Shown piece by piece: positions 51,499 through 60,892 of a stretch of 64,000 nucleotides of DNA. The translations under genes and the position numbers were made by a program. Below the pieces are notes generated by a model. It was not told the DNA's origin. It saw only the letters and a list, made by a program, of their open reading frames with translations, and searched no databases. Position 1 is the first letter of the stretch, and the number at the start of each line of letters is the position of its first letter. The DNA comes from Maribacter flavus (GTDB taxonomy: Bacteria; Bacteroidota; Bacteroidia; Flavobacteriales; Flavobacteriaceae), in the NCBI RefSeq assembly GCF_008386635.1, contig NZ_VUOE01000002.1:434001-498000 (forward strand), in the 5' to 3' direction.

Positions 51499-53904
51499 TT
51501 AATTTCTTAACGGTTTACCCGTTTTTAACATGTGTTGAATACGTTCTAAGGTTTTTCTTTCTGTACAAAGGGAAAGGAAGGCTTCACGTTCCAAATCCAA
51601 TAAGTATTGTTCCGATACCATGGTTGGTTCCGATAAATCGCCACCCGCCATGACATAGGCCAGCTTGTTGGCGATTTTCTTATCGTGTTCGCTGATATAG
51701 TGGCTGGCCTCCATAGAATCCGTTCCCACTAGGAACATGCCCAAAGCTTGTTTGCCCAATACTTTTACGTCTTTTCTCTTTGGCGGTTGGGTGTATCCGG
51801 ATTCTGCCATTAACTTGGCATATTCCTTGGCCGTCGCAATTTGTCGGTCTTTGTTCACCACCACGATATCCTTTCCATGCTGTAGGATGCCCAAATCGTA
51901 GGCTTCATAGGCAGAGGTCGATACCTTGGCCATTCCAATGGTCAGGAAATATTCCTGGAGGACGTTCAATTCCACATCTCCCTTTTTAAAGGAATCCGAT
52001 GCCCTCATGGCAAATTCCTTGGAACCGCCACCACCTGGAATAACACCGACACCGAACTCCACAAGACCGATATAGGTCTCCGCAGCTGCTACGACCTTAT
52101 CCGCGTGTAGCGATAATTCACAACCACCGCCTAAGGTCATCCCATGTGGTGCCGAAATGGTGGGTATGGCCGAATAGCGCATACGCATCATCGTGTCCTG
52201 GAACATTTTAATGGCCATGTTGAGCTCGTCATATTCCTGCTCGACCGCCATCATAAAAATCATTCCGATATTCGCACCCACGGAGAAGTTCGCGGCTTGG
52301 TTACCTACGACCAATCCTTGGAAATCCTTTTCGGCTAGGTCGATGGCCTTATTTAGTCCGGCCAAAACATCGCCGCCAATCGTGTTCATTTTGGACTGGA
52401 ATTCACAGTTAAGGATTCCATCACCTAAATCTTCAATTACGACACCGCTATTTTTAAAGACCTCCTTGGTTTTACGAATATTATCCAAAATGATAAAGGC
52501 ATCTTGACCCGGTACCTTAACCATTTCCTTTTTAGGGATATCATAAAAATAGGTGTTGCCGTCCTTCACACTATAGAAGGAAGTAATACCCGCCTCTTTC
52601 ATGTCGGCAACCCAAGATGAGGCTGTTTGGTCTTCCGCTTTAATAAATTCCAAGCCTTTTTCCAAACCTACGGCATCCCAAATCTGGAAAGGTCCGTGTT
52701 CCCAACCAAATCCGGCTTTCATTGCATCGTCAATCTTATATAATTCGTCCGATATCTCTGGAATCCGATGCGAAACATAGGCGAACAGCTGACCGAAACT
52801 CTTTCGGTAAAATTCTCCTGCCTTATCTTTTCCATCGACCAAAACGGGGAATCTGTCCACCACTTTGTCAATGGTCTTTGTCAATTCCAAGGTTCCGAAT
52901 TTGGCACTTTTCTTGGACCGATACTCCATCGTGTCCAAATCCAAGGTCAAAATTTCGCTCTTGCCTTTATCGTCCTGTACTTTTTTATAAAAACCTTGTC
53001 CGGTTTTGCTGCCTAACCATTTGTTTTCCATCATGGTCTTGATGAAATCCGGCAGGGCAAAAAGTTCGTGTCGCTCGTCGTCCTTGCAATTTTCAGAAAT
53101 TCCGTTTGCAACATGTACCAACGTGTCCAAGCCTACTACGTCCACGGTCCTAAAAGTGGCGGATTTTGGTCGGCCAATAACAGGCCCGGTCAATTTATCT
53201 ATTTCCTCCACGGTCATGTTCAATTCCTTGACCGTATGGAACAAACTTTGAATACTGAAAATGCCGACCCTATTTCCAATAAAAGCAGGTGTGTCCTTGG
53301 CAACTACGGATGTTTTACCCAAGAACTTTTCCCCATATCCATTTAGAAATTCCAACACTTCAGGAAGCGTCTTTGGGCCCGGGATAATTTCGAATAGTTT
53401 TAAATATCGAGCTGGATTGAAAAAGTGGGTACCACAAAAGTGCTTTTGGAAATCCTCACTTCTTCCTTCGCTCATAAATTTTATGGGTATCCCCGACGTA
53501 TTGGAAGTGATAAGGGTTCCCGGAGTTCTGTGTTTTTCCAGATTTTCAAAAACTTGTTTTTTGATATCCAATCGTTCTACGACCACCTCAATGATCCAAT
53601 CGACTTTACTAACCTTGGAAATATCGTCCTCTAAATTTCCGGTGGTAATCCTATCGGCGAACTTTTGGTGGTAGATGGGAGAAGGTTTCGATTTTAATGC
53701 CGATGCCAAGGAATCGTTTACCAAGCGGTTTCTAACTACTTTGTCTTCCAAAGTAAGTCCTTGGGCTTTTTCCTTGTCCGTAAGTTCCCTCGGTACAATA
53801 TCCAGAAGCAATACTTCTACCCCGATATTGGCAAAATGGCAAGCAATACCGCTACCCATAATACCCGAACCAATTACTGCTACTTTTTTAATATGCTTGA
53901 TCAT
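51499..53904 (-). CDS. fadB: 3-hydroxyacyl-CoA dehydrogenase/enoyl-CoA hydratase
   Basis: An 801-residue bifunctional enzyme with the dehydrogenase first: NAD-binding VAVIGSGIMGSGIACHFAN, then FCGTHFFNPARYLKL with the catalytic histidine, and the C-terminal 3HCDH domains. The hydratase part lies at about 480-700 with the oxyanion glycines in MTLGGGCELSLHAD and the acid pair in IGLVEFGVGVIPGGGG. This order is opposite to that of E. coli FadB, as is usual in Bacteroidetes. Performs the second and third steps of beta-oxidation. It follows marR by 15 bases. Confidence 0.94.
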   Translation of the reverse strand: MIKHIKKVAVIGSGIMGSGIACHFANIGVEVLLLDIVPRELTDKEKAQGLTLEDKVVRNRLVNDSLASALKSKPSPIYHQKFADRITTGNLEDDISKVSKVDWIIEVVVERLDIKKQVFENLEKHRTPGTLITSNTSGIPIKFMSEGRSEDFQKHFCGTHFFNPARYLKLFEIIPGPKTLPEVLEFLNGYGEKFLGKTSVVAKDTPAFIGNRVGIFSIQSLFHTVKELNMTVEEIDKLTGPVIGRPKSATFRTVDVVGLDTLVHVANGISENCKDDERHELFALPDFIKTMMENKWLGSKTGQGFYKKVQDDKGKSEILTLDLDTMEYRSKKSAKFGTLELTKTIDKVVDRFPVLVDGKDKAGEFYRKSFGQLFAYVSHRIPEISDELYKIDDAMKAGFGWEHGPFQIWDAVGLEKGLEFIKAEDQTASSWVADMKEAGITSFYSVKDGNTYFYDIPKKEMVKVPGQDAFIILDNIRKTKEVFKNSGVVIEDLGDGILNCEFQSKMNTIGGDVLAGLNKAIDLAEKDFQGLVVGNQAANFSVGANIGMIFMMAVEQEYDELNMAIKMFQDTMMRMRYSAIPTISAPHGMTLGGGCELSLHADKVVAAAETYIGLVEFGVGVIPGGGGSKEFAMRASDSFKKGDVELNVLQEYFLTIGMAKVSTSAYEAYDLGILQHGKDIVVVNKDRQIATAKEYAKLMAESGYTQPPKRKDVKVLGKQALGMFLVGTDSMEASHYISEHDKKIANKLAYVMAGGDLSEPTMVSEQYLLDLEREAFLSLCTERKTLERIQHMLKTGKPLRN

Positions 53905-53919
53905 TTTAATAAAGCTGTA

Positions 53920-54372
53920 TTATTTAGTTGTTGCTTTTTTTGTGTAAATCTTTTTATCCACTATAAGTTTGTTGATGACCTCCGTAACCTCAAAGAAGTT
54001 TTTTAATTTTTCTTCGGATACATGATTTTTTACCACTTCATTAAACTGAAGTACAACATCCTTGGAATCCTTCCGTTTTTCCAGTCCGAAATCTGTAAGA
54101 TGGATCAAAACTCCACGTCCATCCGCTGGATTCGGTTTTCTTTCGATCAGTCCTTTTTCTTCCATACTTTTTAGGATTCTGGACAAGCTGGTCGCTTCCA
54201 TTCCCATTTTTGGCCCCAATGAAGTGGAAGGCGTACCCGTCTTTGGATCAATGCTCAATAAAGTAAAACCGATAGCCATTGTAGTTTCAAAATTCTTAGC
54301 TTCCTCATTGTACATTCGGGCTACTGCCTGCCATGTAGCACGAAGGGCATAGTCAATGGTAACTTCCTTCAT
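53920..54372 (-). CDS. MarR family regulator of the fad cluster
   Basis: A 150-residue winged-helix protein: FETTMAIGFTLLSIDPKTGT near the dimer helix, the recognition segment MEATSLSRILKSMEEKGLIE, and the wing RKPNPADGRGVLIHLTDFG. It begins 15 bases upstream of fadB and is the first gene of its transcript. A perfect 28-bp palindrome next to an exact TATATTTG box lies just before it, so it probably represses its own operon and is released by an acyl-CoA or fatty acid. Confidence 0.92.
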   Translation of the reverse strand: MKEVTIDYALRATWQAVARMYNEEAKNFETTMAIGFTLLSIDPKTGTPSTSLGPKMGMEATSLSRILKSMEEKGLIERKPNPADGRGVLIHLTDFGLEKRKDSKDVVLQFNEVVKNHVSEEKLKNFFEVTEVINKLIVDKKIYTKKATTK

Positions 54373-54391
54373 AAGGTTTTTAGTTGGTTAC

Positions 54392-54430
54392 CAAATATAT
54401 AAAAATTTATTATGCATGCATAATAAATTT
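54392..54430 (-). promoter_or_regulatory. marR promoter with 28-bp perfect palindrome
   Basis: Bases 54403-54430 form a perfect palindrome with 14-bp arms, centred on GCATGC (AAATTTATTATGCAT on each strand). Three bases downstream in the reading direction is TATATTTG (54392-54399 on the minus strand), an exact -7 box, 20 bases before the ATG. A dimeric repressor on the palindrome would cover the -33 region. Confidence 0.7.
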
Positions 54431-54516
54431 ATGAAATTTTGAAATTCCCTATTTGCTTTTCGAAGCAGAATTACTTTCTGGCCACGATTTTAGACGGGGA
54501 CGGATTTCATTTAGAT

Positions 54517-56289
54517 TTATCCATGCCCATAGATATCGTTGTACAGGTCTATGTACTTTTCCTTAACGATTTTCCTCCGTAGTTTCATGGTAGGGGTTAG
54601 GTGACCGCCTTCAATGCTCCAAACATCTGGCGTGAGCCTAAACTGCTTCACTTTTTCCCATTTCGCGAATTGCTCGTTTGCCAAATCGACCTCGGTCTGG
54701 TATTGTTCCAACACCACGGGATTTAGGATAATATCAGAATTCTCTGGGATTGTCAGCCCTTTTTTGGTCGCCCAATCATGCAGGAAGGCGAAATCTGGTT
54801 GTATCAAGGCGGCGGGCATTTTCTCACCTTCGCCTACGACCATGATCTGTTCAATGAAGCGGGATTGTTTGAATCGGTTTTCCAATAATTGTGGAGCCAC
54901 ATACTTGCCCCCGGAGGTTTTGAACATTTCCTTTTTTCGGTCCGTAATCCGTAGAAATCCGTCGGCATCTATTTCACCAATGTCACCCGTATGGAAGTAG
55001 CCATCTTTCAATACTTCAGCGGTTTTTTCAGGTTCCTTATAATAGCCCAACATTACATTGGGACCTTTGCAAAGGATTTCGCCGTCGTCCGCGATTTTCA
55101 CTTCGACCTTGTCAATGATCTTGCCCACAGATCCAATTCTCCAACCACCACCTTTTTCCTGGTTGACCGAAATTACCGGCGAGGTTTCCGTAAGTCCGTA
55201 GCCTTCCATTACAGGAATTCCTGCCGCTCCAAACACTCGGCTCAACCTTGGTTGAAGGGCGGCACTTCCTGAAACCATCGTTGTTAGGTTGCCCCCAAGA
55301 CCTTCTTGCCATTTGCTAAAAATTAATTTACGGGCCAGTTTCAATTGCTGCTCGTACCACCATCCATTGGCGCCGTAAGGTTCAAATTTAAGTCCTACGG
55401 ATACCGCCCAGAAAAAGAGCTTTTTCTTGATACCCGTCAGAGCACTTCCTTTGGCGATGATGGCGTCATAAACCTTCTCCAAAAGTCGGGGTACGACCGT
55501 CATTACATTGGGTTTTACCTCCTTGATATTATCACTGATCTTGTCCAAGCCTTCCGCAAAGTGGATTTCAATACTGCAGTATTGGTATAGATACAAAATC
55601 ATTCGTTCAAAAATGTGGCATACCGGTAAAAAACTCAGGGCACTCGCCCCGGCGTTAAAAGGTACCCGTTGTTCGCTCGCTATGACATTGGAAACAATGT
55701 TGTCATGGGAAAGCATCACGCCCTTGGGTCTTCCGGTGGTTCCGGAGGTGTAAATCAACGTGGCCAGGTCATTTGCCTTGACCTGTTCTTTTAGTTTATC
55801 CACTTCGGCCTGATTGGAATCGTCCTTGCCCAGGTCTAGTACGGCCTGCCAATTATCACAATCGTTCAAGGTTTCAAAACTGTAAACTCCCTTAATATGT
55901 TTTAGGTTCGATTTGATGGAATTCACTTTCGCAAGCACTTCGGCACAGGAAACAAAGCAAAACCTAGCCTCTGAATGGTTTAATACATATTCATAATCCT
56001 CTTCCGAAATGGTAGGGTAAATGGGTACGGTTTGTGCACCCAACTGTAAAACACCAATATCCATAACGTTCCATTCCGTACGGTTGGTCATGGAGATGAT
56101 GGCGATTTTGTCGTTGGGTTTTACGCCAAGACGCACTAGACCTCGGCTAATTGCATTTGCTTTATCGATATATTCTTGGGTTGATGTGGATATCCATTTT
56201 CCATCGTATTTGGTGACCAGTGCTTTCTGCAATGGATAGTTTTCCAATTGATAATAAGGAAAATCGAAGAGGCGGGTAACTTTTTGCAT
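54517..56289 (-). CDS. fadD: Long-chain fatty acid-CoA ligase (AMP-forming)
   Basis: A 590-residue adenylate-forming enzyme: P-loop LIYTSGTTGRPKGVMLSH, MEGYGLTETSPVISVN, GYFHTGDIGEIDADGFLRIT and the C-terminal lysine region KEMFKTSGGKYVAP. It activates free fatty acids with CoA and ATP for the beta-oxidation genes next to it. It is 144 bases upstream of marR on the same strand and probably has its own promoter. The long-chain specificity is inferred from context and similarity. Confidence 0.93.
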   Translation of the reverse strand: MQKVTRLFDFPYYQLENYPLQKALVTKYDGKWISTSTQEYIDKANAISRGLVRLGVKPNDKIAIISMTNRTEWNVMDIGVLQLGAQTVPIYPTISEEDYEYVLNHSEARFCFVSCAEVLAKVNSIKSNLKHIKGVYSFETLNDCDNWQAVLDLGKDDSNQAEVDKLKEQVKANDLATLIYTSGTTGRPKGVMLSHDNIVSNVIASEQRVPFNAGASALSFLPVCHIFERMILYLYQYCSIEIHFAEGLDKISDNIKEVKPNVMTVVPRLLEKVYDAIIAKGSALTGIKKKLFFWAVSVGLKFEPYGANGWWYEQQLKLARKLIFSKWQEGLGGNLTTMVSGSAALQPRLSRVFGAAGIPVMEGYGLTETSPVISVNQEKGGGWRIGSVGKIIDKVEVKIADDGEILCKGPNVMLGYYKEPEKTAEVLKDGYFHTGDIGEIDADGFLRITDRKKEMFKTSGGKYVAPQLLENRFKQSRFIEQIMVVGEGEKMPAALIQPDFAFLHDWATKKGLTIPENSDIILNPVVLEQYQTEVDLANEQFAKWEKVKQFRLTPDVWSIEGGHLTPTMKLRRKIVKEKYIDLYNDIYGHG

Positions 56290-56482
56290 AGTCGGTTTGT
56301 AAAACTTTTTTGCAAAATAATGAAAGAACTTGGGATTCTAAATAGGTACTATTAAAATTACCTGTTAATAATTATGAATATGGTAAATGAAAATGAAATG
56401 CAATTGGTTGTTTTTCTTAACGTATTCCCGTGGCCGTTCCCTTAGATGGCAATACCAATGTTTAGTAGCTGTTTTTGGGGAC

Positions 56483-56517
56483 AAGACCTGTCAGGTTTTA
56501 AAAACCAGACAGGTCTT
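56483..56517. repeat. ACCTGTC hairpin repeat, copy 2
   Basis: AAGACCTGTC (56483-56492) pairs perfectly with GACAGGTCTT (56508-56517); after an A-A mismatch the stem goes on GGTTTT/AAAA with CC. It lies 12 bases past the purL stop on the minus strand, like copy 1 after the M28 gene. Confidence 0.7.
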
Positions 56518-56529
56518 AATAGCATCAAA

Positions 56530-59500
56530 TTAACCGTTATAAATAATTCCTTTATTTGTTTGATATAACCACTCCCTGGCATTCACAAAAGCCTCCAACC
56601 AAGGAGAAGCTTCATCGTTTCTATCCGATGGATAATAGGCCCAATTCCAAGGAAAGGTGGATCGCTCAATATGTGGCATGGTCACCAAATGCCTGCCCGA
56701 TCTATCACAAAGCATGGCCGTATTGAAATCGCTGCCGTTTGGGTTTGCTGGATAGCCTTCGTACCCATATTTTGCTACAATGCCGTACTCGCATTCGTTT
56801 TTTGGTAATTTGAACTTGCCCTCACCATGTGAAATCCAAACTCCCAAAGTACTGCCCGCCAATGAGGATAGCATGACCGAGTTGTTCTCCAGGATCTTTA
56901 CCGAAGTGAAATTGCTTTCATGTTTGTGGGAGTCGTTGTAGGTCATTTTTCCATGTATATCGTGCTCCGGATTTATCAAATCCAATTCCATGAACAATTG
57001 GCATCCGTTGCAGATTCCAATGGATAAGGTATCGGGCCTGGCAAAAAAGTCCTTGATGACCTTATTGGCCTTTTCGTTGTATTTGATCGCTCCTGCCCAG
57101 CCTTTGGCACTCCCCAGAACGTCGGAATTTGAAAAGCCTCCTACAGCACCTAAAAATTGGATGTCCTCCAAGGTTTCCCTGCCTGAAATTAAATCGGTCA
57201 TATGAACGTCCTTCACATCGAATCCGGCCAGATACATGGCATTGGCCATTTCCCGCTCGGAGTTGCTTCCTTTTTCACGAAGAATCGCCGCTTTGGGCCT
57301 GGTCTGTCCTTCGGCAAGGTTTCGGCTAGGAAGTTTGATGGGCCCTGAATTCGGAAATGTATAATGTAAGGGTTGGTGCTTATAATTTTCATACCGGTCC
57401 TTGGCAAGTCCGTTGGCCGTTTGTTTATTATCCAATAAATAGGAGGTCTTGAACCAAGTATCACGTAACGACGCAATGTTCAGTCCCATTTCCATACCAC
57501 CGTTTTTGATGGTAAGTTCGGGCGTATGGGTCACCGTTCCTATTTTCTTTACGTCGATATTGGCATCGACCAGTAATTTTTCGACCAGGTTATCCCGAAG
57601 TTGAAAGACGATACCAGAATTCTCCGAGAAAAGTAATTTTATAGTGTCCGTTTCTCCCAAATCGGTCAGGTCCAAATCAGCTCCCAAATGGGTATCGGCA
57701 AAACACATTTCCAACAAGGTAGTTATAAGTCCGCCAGACGCAACATCATGGCCTGCGAGGATTTGCTCGTTTTGAATCAAGGTTTGTATCAGGTCGAAAA
57801 CCGATTTAAAATAATCGTCGTTCTGAATGGTAGGAGCTTCAGAACCAATGGAATTGCGTACTTGGGCAAACGAAGAACCACCTATTTTAAAAGCGTCCCT
57901 GGAAAGGTTGATGTAGTAAATGGAACCCCCATTTTTTTGCAATACAGGCTCCACTACCTTTTTGATATCGTTACAACTTGCGGCTGCCGATATAACTACG
58001 GTGCCCGGTGCGATTACATCCCCATCCGGGTACTTCTGCTTCATGGAAAGGGAATCTTTTCCCGTTGGAACGTTGATGCCAAGGGCGATGGAAAAATCCG
58101 AGACCGCTTGGACAGCCTGATACAACCGTGCATCCTCGCCTTCGTTTTTACAGGGCCACATCCAGTTGGCGGATAAAGAAACAGACTTTAATCCGTCTTT
58201 CAACGGGGCCCAGATGATGTTGGTCAAAGCTTCGGCAATACTATTTTTACTACCCGCGGCTGGGTCGATCAACCCTGAAATAGGGGAGTGGCCAATACTC
58301 GTAGCTATGCCTTCGGTTCCCTTAAAGTCCAAGGCCATGACCGCAACATTGTTCAAAGGCAGTTGCAAGGGCCCAGCGCATTGTTGTTTTGCCACACGCC
58401 CCCCAACGCAACGGTCCACCTTATTTGTTAACCAGTCCTTGCAGGCTACGGCCTCCAATTGCAGGACTTGGTCCAAATATTCGTAAAAGTGTTCCAATCC
58501 ATATTCAGGTTCCTTGTAGGACCTTTTGACGGAAACATCCCTCATAGTCGTTTTTGGGGAACTTCCAAAAATATCCCCCAATTGCACGTCCATAGGTTTT
58601 GCACCGGTTGTTTTGGATTCAAAGGTAAATCGGTCGTCCCCGGTTACATCGCCCACCTCGTACATAGGCGAACGTTCACGATCGGCAATCCTTTTTAAAA
58701 GTGCCGCATTTTCTTGTCCGATGACGAGTCCCATGCGTTCCTGGGATTCATTCCCAATAAGTTCCTTGGCCGAGAGTGTAGGGTCGCCCACGGGCAATTT
58801 GTCCAAATCTATCTTGCCGCCGGTTTCTTCCACCAATTCCGATAGGCAATTCAAATGGCCTCCGGCACCGTGATCGTGAATGGAAACAATACTATTGTTT
58901 TCACTTTCGACCATACCTCTGATTGCGTTGGCGGCACGTTTTTGCATTTCTGGATTGGAACGTTGTACGGCATTCAATTCGATGGCGGAACTAAATTCAC
59001 CCGTATCCGCGCTGGAAACAGCGGCACCGCCCATGCCTATCCTGTAATTGTCGCCACCAAGAATGACAATTTTATCCCCTTTTTTCGGAGTGTCCTTCAA
59101 AGCCTGTTCCGCTTTTCCATAACCGATTCCACCCGCTTGCATGATTACCTTGTCATAGCCCAATCTTCTGGCTTCCGCTCCAAGAGCCGAGTCTTTTTCA
59201 TCGTGCTCGAATGTAAGGACGGAACCTGCAATTAAGGGCTGCCCGAACTTATTCCCAAAGTCCGATGCCCCATTGGAGGCTTTGATTAAAATATCCATGG
59301 GGGTCTGGTAGAGCCATTTTCGTTCTGGCATGGCCTGTTCCCATTCCCTATCTTTTTCAAGCCTTGAAAATGAAGTCATGTACACCGCCGTACCTGCCAA
59401 GGGCAATGATCCCTTGCCACCTGCCAAGCGGTCCCTAATTTCCCCGCCGGAACCTGTTGCGGCCCCGTTGAAGGGCTCAACCGTGGTAGGGAAATTGTGG

Positions 59501-60243
59501 GTTTCGGCTTTTAGGGATAATACGGAATCAAACTCCCTCTCTTCGTAAAAATCGGGTTTGTCGGCCGATTTTGGGGCGAATTGTATGGCTTTGGGTCCTT
59601 TTAAAAAAGCCACGTTGTCCTTGTAGGCCGATACGATATCGTTGGGGTTTTCCTGGCTCGTCTTTTTTATTAGTTTGAAAAGGCTTGATGGCATTTCCTT
59701 GCCGTCGATTATGAAAGTGCCATTGAAAATTTTATGCCGACAATGTTCCGAGTTTACCTGACTAAAACCGAATACCTCTGAATCCGTCAATTTCCTTCCC
59801 ATTTTCTTGGAAAGACCTTCCAAATAGGCGACTTCCTCATCGCTCAAGGCCAAACCTTCATTTTGGTTATAACCGGCAATATCGGCTATTTCCAAAATGG
59901 GTTCCGGAAGTATGTTGATATCATAGATAGTCTGACCGATGCCCTTGTACTTTTGGGAAAGCATGGGGTCAAAATCGTAAAAATCCTTAGAAACGGCATT
60001 GAATTCCTCGATCCTAAGAATGCCCGTAATCCCCATATTCTGGGTGATTTCAACGGCATTTGTACTCCATGGGGTAATCATGGCGGCCCTTGGACCAACA
60101 AAAAAGGCGTCCAGCGACGCCACATGTATTTTGGGTTGGTTGCCGAACAACCATGTTAATTTCTGTTCATTTTCCAGCGTGATTTCCTGGGTGGTTTGGA
60201 CGGCAAAAATTTTGGCTGCCGGGTTTCCAAAAAAGTGAATCAT
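56530..60243 (-). CDS. purL: Phosphoribosylformylglycinamidine synthase
   Basis: A 1237-residue large-type PurL. In order: a PurS-like N-terminal domain (1-150), a linker with SEVFGFSQVNSEHCRHKIF, two AIRS halves (DSVLSLKAETHNFPTTVEPF with the ATP-binding residues, and VNVPTGKDSLSMKQ), and a C-terminal glutamine amidotransferase with the nucleophile cysteine in SIGICNGCQLFMEL and partner histidine in TMPHIERSTFPW. It makes FGAM in purine synthesis. ATG 60243 (MIHFFGNP) is preferred to the TTG at 60264. Confidence 0.96.
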   Translation of the reverse strand: MIHFFGNPAAKIFAVQTTQEITLENEQKLTWLFGNQPKIHVASLDAFFVGPRAAMITPWSTNAVEITQNMGITGILRIEEFNAVSKDFYDFDPMLSQKYKGIGQTIYDINILPEPILEIADIAGYNQNEGLALSDEEVAYLEGLSKKMGRKLTDSEVFGFSQVNSEHCRHKIFNGTFIIDGKEMPSSLFKLIKKTSQENPNDIVSAYKDNVAFLKGPKAIQFAPKSADKPDFYEEREFDSVLSLKAETHNFPTTVEPFNGAATGSGGEIRDRLAGGKGSLPLAGTAVYMTSFSRLEKDREWEQAMPERKWLYQTPMDILIKASNGASDFGNKFGQPLIAGSVLTFEHDEKDSALGAEARRLGYDKVIMQAGGIGYGKAEQALKDTPKKGDKIVILGGDNYRIGMGGAAVSSADTGEFSSAIELNAVQRSNPEMQKRAANAIRGMVESENNSIVSIHDHGAGGHLNCLSELVEETGGKIDLDKLPVGDPTLSAKELIGNESQERMGLVIGQENAALLKRIADRERSPMYEVGDVTGDDRFTFESKTTGAKPMDVQLGDIFGSSPKTTMRDVSVKRSYKEPEYGLEHFYEYLDQVLQLEAVACKDWLTNKVDRCVGGRVAKQQCAGPLQLPLNNVAVMALDFKGTEGIATSIGHSPISGLIDPAAGSKNSIAEALTNIIWAPLKDGLKSVSLSANWMWPCKNEGEDARLYQAVQAVSDFSIALGINVPTGKDSLSMKQKYPDGDVIAPGTVVISAAASCNDIKKVVEPVLQKNGGSIYYINLSRDAFKIGGSSFAQVRNSIGSEAPTIQNDDYFKSVFDLIQTLIQNEQILAGHDVASGGLITTLLEMCFADTHLGADLDLTDLGETDTIKLLFSENSGIVFQLRDNLVEKLLVDANIDVKKIGTVTHTPELTIKNGGMEMGLNIASLRDTWFKTSYLLDNKQTANGLAKDRYENYKHQPLHYTFPNSGPIKLPSRNLAEGQTRPKAAILREKGSNSEREMANAMYLAGFDVKDVHMTDLISGRETLEDIQFLGAVGGFSNSDVLGSAKGWAGAIKYNEKANKVIKDFFARPDTLSIGICNGCQLFMELDLINPEHDIHGKMTYNDSHKHESNFTSVKILENNSVMLSSLAGSTLGVWISHGEGKFKLPKNECEYGIVAKYGYEGYPANPNGSDFNTAMLCDRSGRHLVTMPHIERSTFPWNWAYYPSDRNDEASPWLEAFVNAREWLYQTNKGIIYNG

Positions 60244-60275
60244 ATCGGTACGTTTCTTTTGCAAATTGGAAAATG

Positions 60276-60283
60276 CAAAATTA
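60276..60283 (-). promoter_or_regulatory. -7 box of purL
   Basis: On the minus strand TAATTTTG, an exact TAnnTTTG, lies 32 bases before the purL ATG. No TTG is found at the right distance upstream. Confidence 0.4.
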
Positions 60284-60356
60284 CGATTTTAACCCTTATT
60301 TTTCATAGTGTAAGGTGGACAGTTTTCAACCAATATTGTTGATATAAAATTCATCT

Positions 60357-60725
60357 CTAAGGATTTTCTGTAAAGTAAATCAAGGCTGTATCCTTTTGTA
60401 TTTCAATACGCATCAAATCCAAAAAAGAAATTCCGTTACTATAATATCCTCCCACAGTTTCAATTGTTTCTCCATCCGCTTTGTTATATAACACTACATA
60501 GCTTCCATTGGTCTTGGCATTCACCATTTTTAGAAATCCGGATTTGGATTCCTTTGGGCCCAATAGTTCGATAACCAGACTATCGGTATTCTCCGAAGTT
60601 TTTACAACGATATTGGAAATGTTTTGTTCGGTAGTATTGGTAATATTTATGTCGATGCCGTTCCCACGAAATAAATAGCAAGAACTCAACAAAATGAATA
60701 GTAAGGCTATTGGAACATTTTTCAT
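60357..60725 (-). CDS. Small lipoprotein of unknown function
   Basis: A 122-residue lipoprotein (lipobox ILLSSC). The mature part is beta-rich: GIDINITNTTEQNISNIVVK, LVIELLGPKESKSGF and GSYVVLYNKADGETI. I do not recognise a family. On the minus strand upstream, TTG, a 17-base spacer and TAACTTTA form a possible promoter. It is not obviously linked to purL, 113 bases downstream. Confidence 0.78.
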   Translation of the reverse strand: MKNVPIALLFILLSSCYLFRGNGIDINITNTTEQNISNIVVKTSENTDSLVIELLGPKESKSGFLKMVNAKTNGSYVVLYNKADGETIETVGGYYSNGISFLDLMRIEIQKDTALIYFTENP

Positions 60726-60892
60726 TGTATCGTTTCCATTAGCATTAAAGTTATTTGATTTTTTTTAGTTCAAAACCTTTAAAATTAAAATTAGGAAGCC
60801 CCTAAATTGAAATATGGTAATTATTTAATTTGGGAATACCTGCAATCCAATATTTTAGTACCTTTTACAAACTAATTCAATAATCGACCAAA

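Noticed and set aside
56341-56370. AGGTA...TACCT inverted repeat before the ligase gene as a second MarR operator
   Set aside because: Only 5-bp arms and no resemblance to the palindrome at 54403.
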